A stretch of 64,000 bases of DNA from a virus, in the IMG/VR virus record IMGVR_UViG_3300020179_001612, positions 1-64,000 of that record. The stretch is one strand, 5' to 3'. The position numbers were made by a program, and so were the translations under genes. Below are positions 53,387-62,154 of the stretch, piece by piece. Within the stretch, counting starts at the first letter, position 1. Each line of letters begins with the position of its first letter. Under the pieces are notes generated by a model that saw only the letters and a program-made list of their open reading frames with translations, was not told the DNA's origin and did not search any database.

Positions 53387-55315
53387 ATGCCAAGTCAAAA
53401 TATTAATTCTTATTATTATCCAAAATACTCCACAAAATTAAATTATGGTCAATATTTTGACCTTACTTTGGCCTCAGATGAAAAAGACTATGACAAAGAA
53501 GTTGTATTCTCAACTGAAGTGATTGGAAAAAATGATGGCAACAGATTACCTATAACTATAGAATTAGACAATTCTGGAAACACTTTACAATCAAATATTA
53601 CTTTTGGTAATTATGTTTCAAACAATACTTTAATTTCTTCCAATTTTTATAATCCAAAAAATTTAGATTATAGTTGTTATACTGCGTATACAGGAATTTG
53701 TGATGTAGGTTTGGTTGGTACTGACAACGGTTTATTTACAGGGCTTACTGGTCAAACTTTATATTATATCAAAGGGATTAATAATACATATAAATTTAAT
53801 CCACATTATAGGGATAGTAGATTCAAAATGCACCCTGTGAGAAGTTTGGTTAATTCACCAAACATAAGTTTTTCAGGAAGACCGAAAGAAACTGTTTATA
53901 ATATTGTATCAAAAAGTGCGTCAACGGTTGGATATTACCAAGAATTATATGGAGGATTTTATCAAGGTTTTTATAAATTAAATGGTTACGACTACGAAGT
54001 ATTCCCAGAAAGAGTGAATAAGGGTTGGTCTGCCGAAATGGTTTTAAAACCAAGAATAACTGATGAGTATTTTATTAATAGTACAACACAAGAATACTTA
54101 AATGACAAATATCCTTCTAATGCTGGAACATTTTTTTATTTTGGTACAAGAGCAGAAAATAAATTTTATCATAATGCAAGTGGGTCACCTGCAAGTAATA
54201 CAGGTTATACAAGAAATACAAAAGATTTAACTTGTATTGAGACTTGTGGATGTTCAAATACGGGCATTACAAATTCAGATTGTATAAAAGTTTACCCAAG
54301 TAGTGGATTTACAACAATACATAACACCGGATGTAATTGTGGTTGTGCAAGTACAGAAAACGTTCCTTTACCTGAAACCGATCCAAAGTTTGATGTTTTA
54401 TCAAATGCAATATCATTAAGATTTGACGGTTGTGCTTTGAATCCTCGTATTGGTATTAAGTACATAAAAATTACAGGTGATTGTGTTACAACAGGAACTT
54501 GTGAAACAACAGGTGTGACATTTCAAACAGGATACACAATAACAGAAGTTTTATCAGATCCAATATATGATATTTGTGGTTTACAGTGTGGTGATACCGA
54601 TAAAGAAAGGTGGGTAATGATAAGTGCGGTATTCGAAAGGTATAAAATAATAGAGGAATGTGATTTATTAAATTTAGGGGGATTAAATGATTTAAGAGTT
54701 GTTACAACGCAATCATCAATAGATGGTCAGTCAGTCAATTTAATTTCACCACCTGAGACACATTTTGGTTCTACACCCGAAAGAAAAATACATGAAATAC
54801 GTTTTGATAAAAAATGGTTCGATGATTTGGACTATAGATTAGGAACGTTAAAACTTTATGTTAATGGATATTTGTTTTTAGTAATTGAAGATTTCGAAGA
54901 AATTATTCCAAGAGAATTAAACACAGAAAAAGAAAAACAAGTAGGTGTTCCCTTCAACCTATCATTTGGTGGAGGTACGCAAGGGTTACACGATCATTTA
55001 ATTTTTTCAGGTTGTTCATTACCAAATGGTCCTTACACACAAGATCCTGAACTTTTTCCAAATAATATTTTATCGGCAACTACTTTATCAGGACTTCCAA
55101 CAAATATACTTTTAGAACAAAATTTTGGTGGAACATTTATGGGTGGTATATCTCAATTTAGAATGTATGTTGAACCATTAGGGTCTCCACAAGTACAACA
55201 TAATTTTAGAGTGTTAAAAAATAAATTTAATCTTTTAGATTTTTGGTGTCCTGATTGTCTTGTCACGAATGGATATTTACCTGAAGGTTACGTTGATGAG
55301 TTCTATTTTGAATAA
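53387..55315 (+). CDS. Large tail-associated structural protein
   Basis: The 642-residue protein is Asn/Thr/Tyr-rich, beta-type, and without signal peptide. A cysteine-rich insert near residues 280-335 contains CIETCGCSNTGITNSDC and CNCGCAS, unusual in a cytoplasmically assembled virion protein. The C-terminal half (LGTLKLYVNGYLFLVIEDFE, GGISQFRMYVEPL) resembles LamG/concanavalin-like domains that bind sugars. It is followed by the fibre genes, so a receptor-binding or tail-tip role is likely. Confidence 0.55.
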   Translation: MPSQNINSYYYPKYSTKLNYGQYFDLTLASDEKDYDKEVVFSTEVIGKNDGNRLPITIELDNSGNTLQSNITFGNYVSNNTLISSNFYNPKNLDYSCYTAYTGICDVGLVGTDNGLFTGLTGQTLYYIKGINNTYKFNPHYRDSRFKMHPVRSLVNSPNISFSGRPKETVYNIVSKSASTVGYYQELYGGFYQGFYKLNGYDYEVFPERVNKGWSAEMVLKPRITDEYFINSTTQEYLNDKYPSNAGTFFYFGTRAENKFYHNASGSPASNTGYTRNTKDLTCIETCGCSNTGITNSDCIKVYPSSGFTTIHNTGCNCGCASTENVPLPETDPKFDVLSNAISLRFDGCALNPRIGIKYIKITGDCVTTGTCETTGVTFQTGYTITEVLSDPIYDICGLQCGDTDKERWVMISAVFERYKIIEECDLLNLGGLNDLRVVTTQSSIDGQSVNLISPPETHFGSTPERKIHEIRFDKKWFDDLDYRLGTLKLYVNGYLFLVIEDFEEIIPRELNTEKEKQVGVPFNLSFGGGTQGLHDHLIFSGCSLPNGPYTQDPELFPNNILSATTLSGLPTNILLEQNFGGTFMGGISQFRMYVEPLGSPQVQHNFRVLKNKFNLLDFWCPDCLVTNGYLPEGYVDEFYFE

Positions 55316-55319
55316 ACAT

Positions 55320-55329
55320 TATATTTATA
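55320..55329 (+). promoter_or_regulatory. TATATTTATA motif, candidate late promoter
   Basis: The motif lies 10 bp before the ATG at 55339. Confidence 0.4.
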
Positions 55330-55338
55330 AAATAAAAA

Positions 55339-55764
55339 ATGCCATTAGTTACAAGAATATTACCTCCTGACGCAAAAAACGCCAAACTGACATTCCAAGA
55401 AATGGATAATAATTTATATTATCTACAAAGTCTGGGGGTTAGCGGGCTTACTTTTTCTGCAAATACGTTAACAATAACAAACCCAACAGGGGGTACAAAA
55501 TCTGTTACAATAAATTCTGTAACAGGACTTACTGTAAATGGAAATTTAACTGTAACAGGAAATACATCTTTACAAGGATTGACAGCAACAACAATATCTG
55601 CAACTACAACAACCACGGATGATTTCATTTTTAAAACAACATACGTTCCAACAGGATCCACAGACCCAACAGGGTCTATTGGTTCGATGAGTTGGAGCGG
55701 CAATTCTTTTTATGTTAAAACAAATACCTCTTGGGTAAAATTTACGGGACTAACATCGTGGTAG
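55339..55764 (+). CDS. Short tail-fibre protein
   Basis: The 141-residue protein contains a triple-beta-helix-like repetitive stretch: TVNGNLTVTGNTSLQGLTAT. A short C-terminal domain (SWSGNSFYVKTNTSWVKFTG) follows. A 77-bp segment is identical to one in the fibre gene at 56461-56537, so this is a shorter relative of that gene. Its last 23 bp overlap the convergent gene at 55742. Confidence 0.65.
   Translation: MPLVTRILPPDAKNAKLTFQEMDNNLYYLQSLGVSGLTFSANTLTITNPTGGTKSVTINSVTGLTVNGNLTVTGNTSLQGLTATTISATTTTTDDFIFKTTYVPTGSTDPTGSIGSMSWSGNSFYVKTNTSWVKFTGLTSW
55519..55595 (+). repeat. 77-bp direct repeat, copy 1
   Basis: An exact copy of 56461-56537; encodes the repetitive fibre shaft segment. Confidence 0.9.
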
Positions 55765-56239
55765 GTTTAAAAAAAACACGTTCTTTAGAACCAACTATTT
55801 GTTTATACCACATACCTTTATCATCTAACCAAACATAAGGATCTTCAGGATTTTCAGTCCAACCATGTTTTGTGTAATATTCAAAATCTTTACGTAAAAG
55901 ATTTGCTCTGTGAGACGAATGAAACTCTTCGTTACCCAACCAATGTGGCAAAACAAATTCACCTTCAATTGTCTCGTATTCCATGTTATTTTTAAATCCA
56001 CGTTCTTTCCAAACATCAATACAATCGTTGTAGTATTGTCTAAGTGCATTTACATAGTCTTTCCACATGATAGAACAAGGGTGAGACACCCAACCTTTAT
56101 ATGGTTTACCATCTTTACGCAATCTACCTGTAATTGCTGAAATAATTTGATAAGCCTCAACACGCTGCTTACCTAAACGTTTGTTGTCTAATGACTCTAA
56201 TGATTTTATAAAATCGGAATACGGAAGAAATGTTTGCAT
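55742..56239 (-). CDS. Pyrimidine-dimer glycosylase-like protein (MSMEG_6728 family)
   Basis: The 165-residue protein opens MQTFLPYSDFIKSLESLDNK followed by RLGKQRVEAYQII, the signature of the MSMEG_6728 / Pyr_excise-like family related in annotation to T4 endonuclease V. HPCSIMWKDYVNAL and EFHSSHRANLLRKD follow. Enzymatic activity is unproven for most of the family. It is on the opposite strand between two fibre genes that share a 77-bp repeat, which suggests insertion into a fibre locus. Confidence 0.7.
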   Translation of the reverse strand: MQTFLPYSDFIKSLESLDNKRLGKQRVEAYQIISAITGRLRKDGKPYKGWVSHPCSIMWKDYVNALRQYYNDCIDVWKERGFKNNMEYETIEGEFVLPHWLGNEEFHSSHRANLLRKDFEYYTKHGWTENPEDPYVWLDDKGMWYKQIVGSKERVFFKPTTMLVP

Positions 56240-56253
56240 AATACAAATTTAAG

Positions 56254-56265
56254 TATATTTATTAA
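56254..56265 (+). promoter_or_regulatory. TATATTTATTA motif, candidate late promoter
   Basis: The motif precedes ATG codons at 56282 and 56288 that are out of frame with the long fibre frame. Confidence 0.4.
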
Positions 56266-56280
56266 TATCACAAAATATTT

Positions 56281-56520
56281 TATGAAAATGGCATATTAAC
56301 AGGTCAAACAAATATAGAATCTTCAATAATATCGGCAACAACATATCAGAATTTACCCGTAACTGCAGATACGTTCACATCAGCATTCACATATTCAAAT
56401 AACGTATTTACAATATCAAGAAATCAAGGTCAACCAAATTTAATAGCAACAATTAATACCGTAACAGGACTTACTGTAAATGGAAATTTAACTGTAACAG
56501 GAAATACATCTTTACAAGGA
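56281..56520 (+). other. In-frame 5' part of fibre gene lacking a start codon
   Basis: The fibre frame is open from 56269 and reads ENGILTGQTNIESSIISATT then QNLPVTADTFTSAFTYSNN. The ATGs at 56282 and 56288 are in another frame and run into TAA after a few codons. One extra base after ATG-GC at 56288 would give M-A-x-L-T-G-Q, a typical fibre start. So the gene has a probable 1-nt deletion at its start. Confidence 0.6.
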
Positions 56521-56537
56521 TTGACAGCAACAACAAT
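56461..56537 (+). repeat. 77-bp direct repeat, copy 2
   Basis: Exact copy of 55519-55595; encodes the same fibre shaft segment. Confidence 0.9.
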
Positions 56538-57138
56538 CAGTGCGACAACAATAAGTGCAACAACACTCTATGGTGATGGTTCTAATTTAACGGGAGTTAG
56601 TGGTGGAGGTTACACCTATGAAATTGGTGAGTATGTCCCATCACAAGGAGGAGTAATATTTCATAGATACTTAGATGGTGTAAATGAAAACTATCTAGTT
56701 GTTGATACCGCTGATTTGAACACATCATCTGTTTGGAGCAATGTAACTACTACGTTTATTGGTTCAACTGCTCAAAGCACATGGGATGGAAATTCAAATA
56801 GTAATGCAATAGTAGGACAAGGTGGATTTACAAGTGGAGCAGCTAAATTGTGTTTAGATTCAACTAATAATAGCAAAACAGACTGGTATTTACCGGCTAT
56901 TGATGAGTTAAGTTTATTATGGCAAAACAGATTTAATGTAAATAGAACTTTATTTGGTAGTAGTAGTTATGGGGCAATTGAGGCAGCCACTCAAATTGAT
57001 TATAATGCCTATTGGAGTAGTGCGGAGGACTCCAACAGCACTGCGTGGTACTTCAACTTCGTCAATGGGTTTGCCAGCAACGCCTCTAAGAGCTACACGG
57101 CCAATGTGCGTGCTGTAAGAAAATTTAGCTTACCTTAA
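56521..57138 (+). CDS. Tail-fibre C-terminus with DUF1566-like lectin fold, DGR target
   Basis: From the first available start (TTG at 56521) the product has 205 residues, though the natural protein probably starts near 56288. Residues 1-20 are fibre shaft (TATTISATTISATTLYGDGS). The rest is a DUF1566/formylglycine-enzyme-type C-lectin domain: GEYVPSQGGVIFHRY, DWYLPAIDELSLLWQNR and YWSSAEDSN near the end, closing NVRAVRKFSLP. The last 100 bp are far richer in GC than the genome and dominated by NNC codons, the mark of adenine mutagenesis by a diversity-generating retroelement. It should present the variable receptor-binding tip. Confidence 0.75.
   Translation: MTATTISATTISATTLYGDGSNLTGVSGGGYTYEIGEYVPSQGGVIFHRYLDGVNENYLVVDTADLNTSSVWSNVTTTFIGSTAQSTWDGNSNSNAIVGQGGFTSGAAKLCLDSTNNSKTDWYLPAIDELSLLWQNRFNVNRTLFGSSSYGAIEAATQIDYNAYWSSAEDSNSTAWYFNFVNGFASNASKSYTANVRAVRKFSLP
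57012..57113 (+). other. Candidate DGR variable region
   Basis: This stretch encodes W-S-S-A-E-D-S-N-S-T-A-W to V-R-A-V. Variable-type positions are almost all NNC codons, for example TAC TTC AAC TTC GTC and AGC AAC GCC. That is what AAC codons of a template become when A is replaced at random. GC content of 57021-57110 is 50 of 90 bases. No template copy and no reverse transcriptase were found in the window. Confidence 0.7.
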
Positions 57139-57202
57139 TTAAAATCAAATAAAAAATGTAAATATAATTTTTTATATATTACAAATATTTATAAAGTAAA
57201 AA

Positions 57203-57319
57203 ATGGGAAGAATAATTCAACAAAATAATGGTAAAACCACAATTTACGTAACAGGAGAAGATTTTAATAAAACAAAAACAATTTCTTTAGGGGAAAACAA
57301 GAACTTTTTAATTTATTAA
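57203..57319 (+). CDS. Small hypothetical protein (38 aa)
   Basis: The product is MGRIIQQNNGKTTIYVTGED followed by a short polar tail ending FLIY. A TATTTATAA motif is 10-15 bp upstream and the next gene starts 8 bp downstream. No family is recognised. Confidence 0.45.
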   Translation: MGRIIQQNNGKTTIYVTGEDFNKTKTISLGENKNFLIY

Positions 57320-57327
57320 AAAAATAA

Positions 57328-57681
57328 ATGGAATTTTTTATAAAACAAAATAGTAATTTACCCATTTTGAAAATGGATGTCGTAAGAGACGGGAGAACTG
57401 ACTCTTGGAAAGACTTTTATTCTATACTTGATAATGCAACCATTAGGTTTTCTATGAAAAGTGAAAATGATGGAATTCAAAAAATATTCATGAGGCCAGC
57501 ATATATAACAGAAAAAGAAAGAAGAAATCCCGACTCACCAAGAGAATATTATATCTACTACAAGTGGAGAGGAAAAGATACAGAAAAAAAAGGAAGATAC
57601 ATCGGAGAATTTTTAATTGAATTATCAAACGGAGAATTAATAGGACCAATTAGAGAAAATTTATATATCAATATTATTTGA
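57328..57681 (+). CDS. Hypothetical protein, probable virion component
   Basis: The 117-residue beta-rich protein contains DSWKDFYSILDNATIRFSMK and YYIYYKWRGKDTEKKGRYIG and FLIELSNGELIGPI. This layout resembles the N-terminal domain of baseplate upper (BppU-type) proteins, but the match is weak. It lies directly after the fibre genes. Confidence 0.5.
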   Translation: MEFFIKQNSNLPILKMDVVRDGRTDSWKDFYSILDNATIRFSMKSENDGIQKIFMRPAYITEKERRNPDSPREYYIYYKWRGKDTEKKGRYIGEFLIELSNGELIGPIRENLYINII

Positions 57682-57708
57682 CATGGGTAAATTTTACTCT
57701 TATATTTA
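57677..57708 (+). promoter_or_regulatory. Bacteroidota-type promoter upstream of DNA polymerase
   Basis: TTTG (57677-57680) and TATATTTA (57701-57708) are separated by 20 bp. The arrangement fits the Bacteroidota housekeeping consensus TTTG / TAnnTTTG. Late-gene motifs in this window lack the upstream TTTG. It overlaps the end of the preceding gene. Confidence 0.5.
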
Positions 57709-57721
57709 AAACGAAGGTAAA

Positions 57722-57739
57722 TGTTACCAATGTGTAACA
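57722..57739 (+). promoter_or_regulatory. Hairpin in the polymerase leader
   Basis: TGTTAC-CAATGT-GTAACA forms a 6-bp stem-loop 31 nt upstream of the polymerase ATG. T4 gp43 represses its own translation by binding a leader hairpin, so an analogous operator is possible; a DNA-binding operator is the alternative. Confidence 0.35.
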
Positions 57740-57769
57740 GCTAATATACCAAACTTAAAATATACAAAT

Positions 57770-60673
57770 ATGGTTCCACAAGAAGAAATTGAACGCTTCC
57801 TACATGGCGAAGACGACGAAAAATATATCGTAGCGTTAGAATACGATTACAAATCAGATAAAATATTTAAAGTAATTCAAGATCCAATCAAAGGTAAACT
57901 TCTTAGAATGGATACATTTGTTCCATTTGCTTGGGTTGGTGACTTACGTAGTAAGAATTTCTATAAAGGTAATAAAGACTTTCAAAAAAAGGCAATGTCT
58001 GAAAACGGCATCATTATAGAAAAATTAGAAGATCATGGAGATGAAAGATTAAAGACAGGACTTACCTTTTTTGTTAAGACCACAAAATCATATTCAAATC
58101 TTGTAAATTTTTTCAAGGGTGGAGGACTTGATCCATGGGGTAGAGATAACTCTGATTGTATAACAATACTATCACCAGTAGAACAATACCTAATACAAAA
58201 AAGTAAAAGACTATTTAAAGGGTTTGATGAATATGATGAAATACATAGGTTTGTATTCGATATCGAGACCACAGGTTTAGATCCAAATAAGTGTTCAATA
58301 TTTCTAATTGGAATGAAAGACAATCGTGGTTTTATTAAATTATTATCCGCACAAAATGAAGATGAAGAACGACAAATGATCATTGAGTTCTTTGAAACAA
58401 TTGATAAATTAAAACCTTCCCTTGTTGGTGGTTACAACTCGGCATTCTTTGACTTTCCTTTTATTTTAAGACGTGCAGAAATATTAAAACTTAACATTAA
58501 AAAGATTGCAAAAACTTTAAATCCTGATTATTCACTAAAACAAAAAGAAGGAATATTAAAGTTAGCAAATGAAATGGAACCTTACACACAAACTCAAATG
58601 TGGGGTTACAATATTATTGATATTGCACATGCGGTTCGTAGAGCACAGGCAATTAATTCAGACATCAAGAGTTGGTCTTTGAAGTACATTACAAAATTTA
58701 TTGAAGCAGAAAAAGAAAATCGTGTTTATGTTGAAGGTGATAAGATTGGTAAAATATATTTTGATAACCATGAGTATTGGATGAACAAAGAAAATGGAAA
58801 CTACAAAAAAGTAGGGTTTGATTCTAAAATAGATGAGATTTGTTCAAGAAGGGATGATGTATATTTTAAAACAAATGGTTCAAAAATAATTGAGAATTAT
58901 CTTGATGATGACTTATATGAAACGATGATTGTTGACGAACAGTTTAATCAAGCAAACTTTTTGTTGTCTAAACTTGTACCAACAACATACGAAAGACTTT
59001 CAACTATGGGTACTGCAACTTTATGGAAAATGATTATGTGTGCTTGGTCATATAAACATAATTTAGCGATCCCAAGAAAACTCCCAAAAAGAAAATTTAC
59101 AGGAGGTCTTTCAAGACTACTTCAAGTCGGTTATTCGAAGAACGTATTAAAACTTGACTACTCATCACTCTATCCTTCTATTCAGTTGGTTCATGATGTG
59201 TTTCCTAAATGTGACGTAACAGGTGCGATGAAAAGTATGTTAAAATACTTTAGGGACACTCGTATAAAATATAAAAACTTAGCAGGTGAATTTAAAAAAA
59301 CGGATCCGAAACTTTCTGTCTCATACGACAGGAAACAGTTACCAATTAAAATCTTTATCAACGCCTTCTTTGGATCATTATCAGCACCTCAAGTCTTCCC
59401 TTGGGGTGATATGGACATGGGAGAACAGATTACGTGTACCGGTAGGCAATATCTACGACAGATGATTATGTACTTTATGAGTAAAGGTTATGTTCCTCTT
59501 GTAATGGACACGGATGGTGTAAACTTTGAAACACCTGATGATGTTGATACTCACCACTATATAGGTAAAGGTCTTAATGATTTAGTGGAAAAAGATAAAG
59601 GGTATTGGGGTTCTGAGGCTGATGTTGCAGAATACAATGATTTATTTTTAAGAAACGAAATGGGTCTTGATATTGATGGTCTTTGGCCTTCAACAATAAA
59701 TGTGGCAAGAAAAAACTACGCACTTCTTACAGATAAAGGTAAGGTTAAACTTACAGGAAATACCATCAAATCTAAAAAATTACAAACGTATGTTGCAGAA
59801 TTTTTGGACAAAGGGTTAAGAATGCTACTTGATGGTGAGGGGTCAGAATTTTTAGATTTCTACTATGAGTATGTAGAAAAACTTTTTAATAGACAAATAC
59901 CATTATCTAAAATTGCAAATAAGGCACGTGTAAAACAATCCGTAGAAGATTACAGGGTACATGTTACTAAAAAAACAAAGGCAGGAAACTCTATGTCACG
60001 TCAAGCACATATGGAACTTTTGATACGTGCCGGTATTAGTCCAGGTTTAGGTGATACTGTTTATTATGTAAATAATGGTGAAAAGAAATCACATGGGGAC
60101 GTTCAAAAAAAGACAAGAAAAATTAAATCAACGAAAGAAGAAGTTTCTCTTTATGAAACAAATAATGGTAAACCTTTACCTATTGAGTATGAAGATGATA
60201 TAGTTTTGAACTGTTATCTAATTAATGAGCAAGATATAGAAAAAACTCCTGACTTACTTGGTGAATACAATATTGCAAGATACATGGCCGCCTTTAACAA
60301 GAGAATCGAACCATTACTTGTTGTTTTTAAACCTGAAATTAGAGATGAGATATTAATTGAAGATCCAATAGATAGACCAATATTTACTAAAGCACAAACT
60401 GAATTAGATAGAGGCACACCTAAAAAAGAAAAAGACCAAGATAAATTAGATGAGGTTTTAACTTTATCGGATATGGAATTAGAATTTTGGCAATCAACAG
60501 GTATCGACCCTTATTATATGTATTTAGAAAATACTTTAGAATTAGTTGATAACGAATATGTAGAAAAAAATAATATTCTTATGAAGACTAGAGTTAAAAA
60601 AGTTAAAATAGATAATGAAGAAATATATGAATTTGATGAAGATGGGGATTTAATGTCTTTAGTATTTGACTAA
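57770..60673 (+). CDS. Family B DNA polymerase (T4 gp43-like)
   Basis: The 967-residue replicative polymerase has Exo I FVFDIETTGLDPN (Asp164, Glu166), Exo II GGYNSAFFDFPF, Exo III YLDDDLYETM, polymerase motif A KLDYSSLYPSIQ, motif B KIFINAFFGSLSAP and motif C VMDTDGVNFE. All catalytic acids are present. It is in one piece without intein or intron. The leader lacks the TATATTTAT late motif in the usual position but has a host-type promoter, consistent with early expression. The end overlaps the convergent gene by 4 bp. Confidence 0.95.
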   Translation: MVPQEEIERFLHGEDDEKYIVALEYDYKSDKIFKVIQDPIKGKLLRMDTFVPFAWVGDLRSKNFYKGNKDFQKKAMSENGIIIEKLEDHGDERLKTGLTFFVKTTKSYSNLVNFFKGGGLDPWGRDNSDCITILSPVEQYLIQKSKRLFKGFDEYDEIHRFVFDIETTGLDPNKCSIFLIGMKDNRGFIKLLSAQNEDEERQMIIEFFETIDKLKPSLVGGYNSAFFDFPFILRRAEILKLNIKKIAKTLNPDYSLKQKEGILKLANEMEPYTQTQMWGYNIIDIAHAVRRAQAINSDIKSWSLKYITKFIEAEKENRVYVEGDKIGKIYFDNHEYWMNKENGNYKKVGFDSKIDEICSRRDDVYFKTNGSKIIENYLDDDLYETMIVDEQFNQANFLLSKLVPTTYERLSTMGTATLWKMIMCAWSYKHNLAIPRKLPKRKFTGGLSRLLQVGYSKNVLKLDYSSLYPSIQLVHDVFPKCDVTGAMKSMLKYFRDTRIKYKNLAGEFKKTDPKLSVSYDRKQLPIKIFINAFFGSLSAPQVFPWGDMDMGEQITCTGRQYLRQMIMYFMSKGYVPLVMDTDGVNFETPDDVDTHHYIGKGLNDLVEKDKGYWGSEADVAEYNDLFLRNEMGLDIDGLWPSTINVARKNYALLTDKGKVKLTGNTIKSKKLQTYVAEFLDKGLRMLLDGEGSEFLDFYYEYVEKLFNRQIPLSKIANKARVKQSVEDYRVHVTKKTKAGNSMSRQAHMELLIRAGISPGLGDTVYYVNNGEKKSHGDVQKKTRKIKSTKEEVSLYETNNGKPLPIEYEDDIVLNCYLINEQDIEKTPDLLGEYNIARYMAAFNKRIEPLLVVFKPEIRDEILIEDPIDRPIFTKAQTELDRGTPKKEKDQDKLDEVLTLSDMELEFWQSTGIDPYYMYLENTLELVDNEYVEKNNILMKTRVKKVKIDNEEIYEFDEDGDLMSLVFD

Positions 60674-61002
60674 GAATTTTTTAAACCATCTGAAGATAAG
60701 ATATACCAACCACCATTTACGTATTTAAACTCAACACAAGAACCTTTACCTAACTCAACTTCACTAAATTCATCATCTATTAATCTGTTGGTCTTTACGA
60801 TTGTATTAGTTAAAGATTTTATAACTACATGGTCACTTGTGTTTTCATTAAGTATTACTTCACAATTTGATATTCCTTTTGTTATTATAACATATTCACC
60901 ATTTACTTCATATGTTGAATTTGAAACTATTGCAGAATCTGAAGTCTCAATTAAATTACCATTTATTATTCTTTGTGATGATACGGTTCTAAAAACTGCC
61001 AT
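60670..61002 (-). CDS. Small virion-type hypothetical protein
   Basis: The 110-residue protein is beta-rich: FRTVSSQRIINGNLIETSDS at the start, EYVIITKGISNCEVIL, and VEFKYVNGGWYILSSDG at the end. The last segment resembles capping domains of phage tail or fibre proteins. It lies 6 bp from the neck-like gene and is probably co-transcribed. Confidence 0.5.
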   Translation of the reverse strand: MAVFRTVSSQRIINGNLIETSDSAIVSNSTYEVNGEYVIITKGISNCEVILNENTSDHVVIKSLTNTIVKTNRLIDDEFSEVELGKGSCVEFKYVNGGWYILSSDGLKNS

Positions 61003-61008
61003 GAAAAA

Positions 61009-62127
61009 TTATATAATATTATACGGACTTGTAAATGGTCTAAATTTAAGTGCCTTATTCATATTTTCAGCCATTGCTCCTTTTATCTCCCACTGTTTTT
61101 CGGGTCTTAATCTTTCGAGTCTTGTTTTCAATTCTTCCCACAAAATTGTTTTTTCATCTTTTGCTTCGGTATTCAAACTCTGCCATTCTAAAGTCAATTC
61201 ACTATCAGGTGTTTTCAAATTACCGCCATATTTACCTCTAACTTTCGCTAATGTTTCTTTACAATATGCAGTAAACCACCTTCTAACCCAAGTTTGTGCG
61301 GGACTATTTAATTCGTCCCATCTTGTTTCGTCTATTGGAATATCGGAAGGTAATCTAACAACATCAGGATTTTTCGCTAAACAGTCCTCTCTATCAAAAG
61401 TATCGTAATACCAATACCAAACTTTGTAGTCATTTCTTTTCATGTTTCCAAAGTCAAATTTACCACCAGGTACGTTATATAAATGTATTGCCTTTTTACC
61501 TTCAGGAAGTGCTGTTATTCTATATGTTAAATCTCCAGTTATAATTCTTCTTTTCATTTGTATGTCTTGCATTCTTAAAAGAATATCAAACGCTGGTGTA
61601 ATAAAATAATTTCCTGTTGTCCCCATTTGTGAAAAACCGGCACCACCACCAAGACCAATACCTCCGAATCCACCAAAACCACCCATAAACGGGTCAAAGT
61701 AGGCCGCGTCAAGTTCTGAACGTGCAAACCATAAAAGTTCATTCACTTCTCTACCCGCAGGTATTTCATAAATTTGTTGGTTTGGTATTAAATCAATATA
61801 ATCTTTTTGTAGTACGTAATCACCGCCGGCTTGTAATCCAACAATTTTTGAGTAGGCATACGTATATTGAGTTTCCCAATCCAAACTTCTTGTAATAAAC
61901 GCCTTTGTTAGTGATTGTTCGTCAAGATTTAAACCATAAAGAGATGACCACTGAGTTTCAATTAACCAATCATTAACATGTTGTGAATAGTCCTGAATTG
62001 ACAACTCTAAAAGTGAGTCCATCATTTCATCTTCCAATTCAACACCTCTTAATGGTGCACCCAAAAGATTTCTAATTCTTTTATATAATTTACTTCTATG
62101 TGGTTCTGAAATAATTGATGTAGACAT
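61009..62127 (-). CDS. Neck protein-like (T4 gp13-like) structural protein
   Basis: The 372-residue protein has an N-terminal helical part, RIRNLLGAPLRGVELEDEMM followed by LLELSIQDYSQHVNDW, similar to the head-completion and neck proteins of T4-like phages. A central Gly/Phe-rich loop (MGGFGGFGGIGLGGGAGF) is an expanded low-complexity insert. The C-terminus has WVRRWFTAYCKETLAKVRGK. A TATTTATAT motif is upstream on the minus strand. Assignment rests on pattern memory rather than alignment. Confidence 0.55.
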   Translation of the reverse strand: MSTSIISEPHRSKLYKRIRNLLGAPLRGVELEDEMMDSLLELSIQDYSQHVNDWLIETQWSSLYGLNLDEQSLTKAFITRSLDWETQYTYAYSKIVGLQAGGDYVLQKDYIDLIPNQQIYEIPAGREVNELLWFARSELDAAYFDPFMGGFGGFGGIGLGGGAGFSQMGTTGNYFITPAFDILLRMQDIQMKRRIITGDLTYRITALPEGKKAIHLYNVPGGKFDFGNMKRNDYKVWYWYYDTFDREDCLAKNPDVVRLPSDIPIDETRWDELNSPAQTWVRRWFTAYCKETLAKVRGKYGGNLKTPDSELTLEWQSLNTEAKDEKTILWEELKTRLERLRPEKQWEIKGAMAENMNKALKFRPFTSPYNII

Positions 62128-62140
62128 AAGAATATTTTTT

Positions 62141-62151
62141 ATATAAATATC
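62141..62151 (-). promoter_or_regulatory. GATATTTATAT motif, candidate late promoter
   Basis: Read on the minus strand, it lies about 14 bp before the neck-like gene start at 62127. Confidence 0.4.
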
Positions 62152-62154
62152 TTA

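Noticed and set aside
57139-57330. DGR template repeat or accessory gene directly downstream of the variable region
   Set aside because: The sequence after the fibre gene is AT-rich and codes for a 38-residue protein; no GC-rich AAC-repeat copy was found there or elsewhere in the window.
60788-61408. Plus-strand frame of 206 codons after the polymerase
   Set aside because: It runs antisense through the 60670 gene and the neck-like gene, both with better context and protein character.
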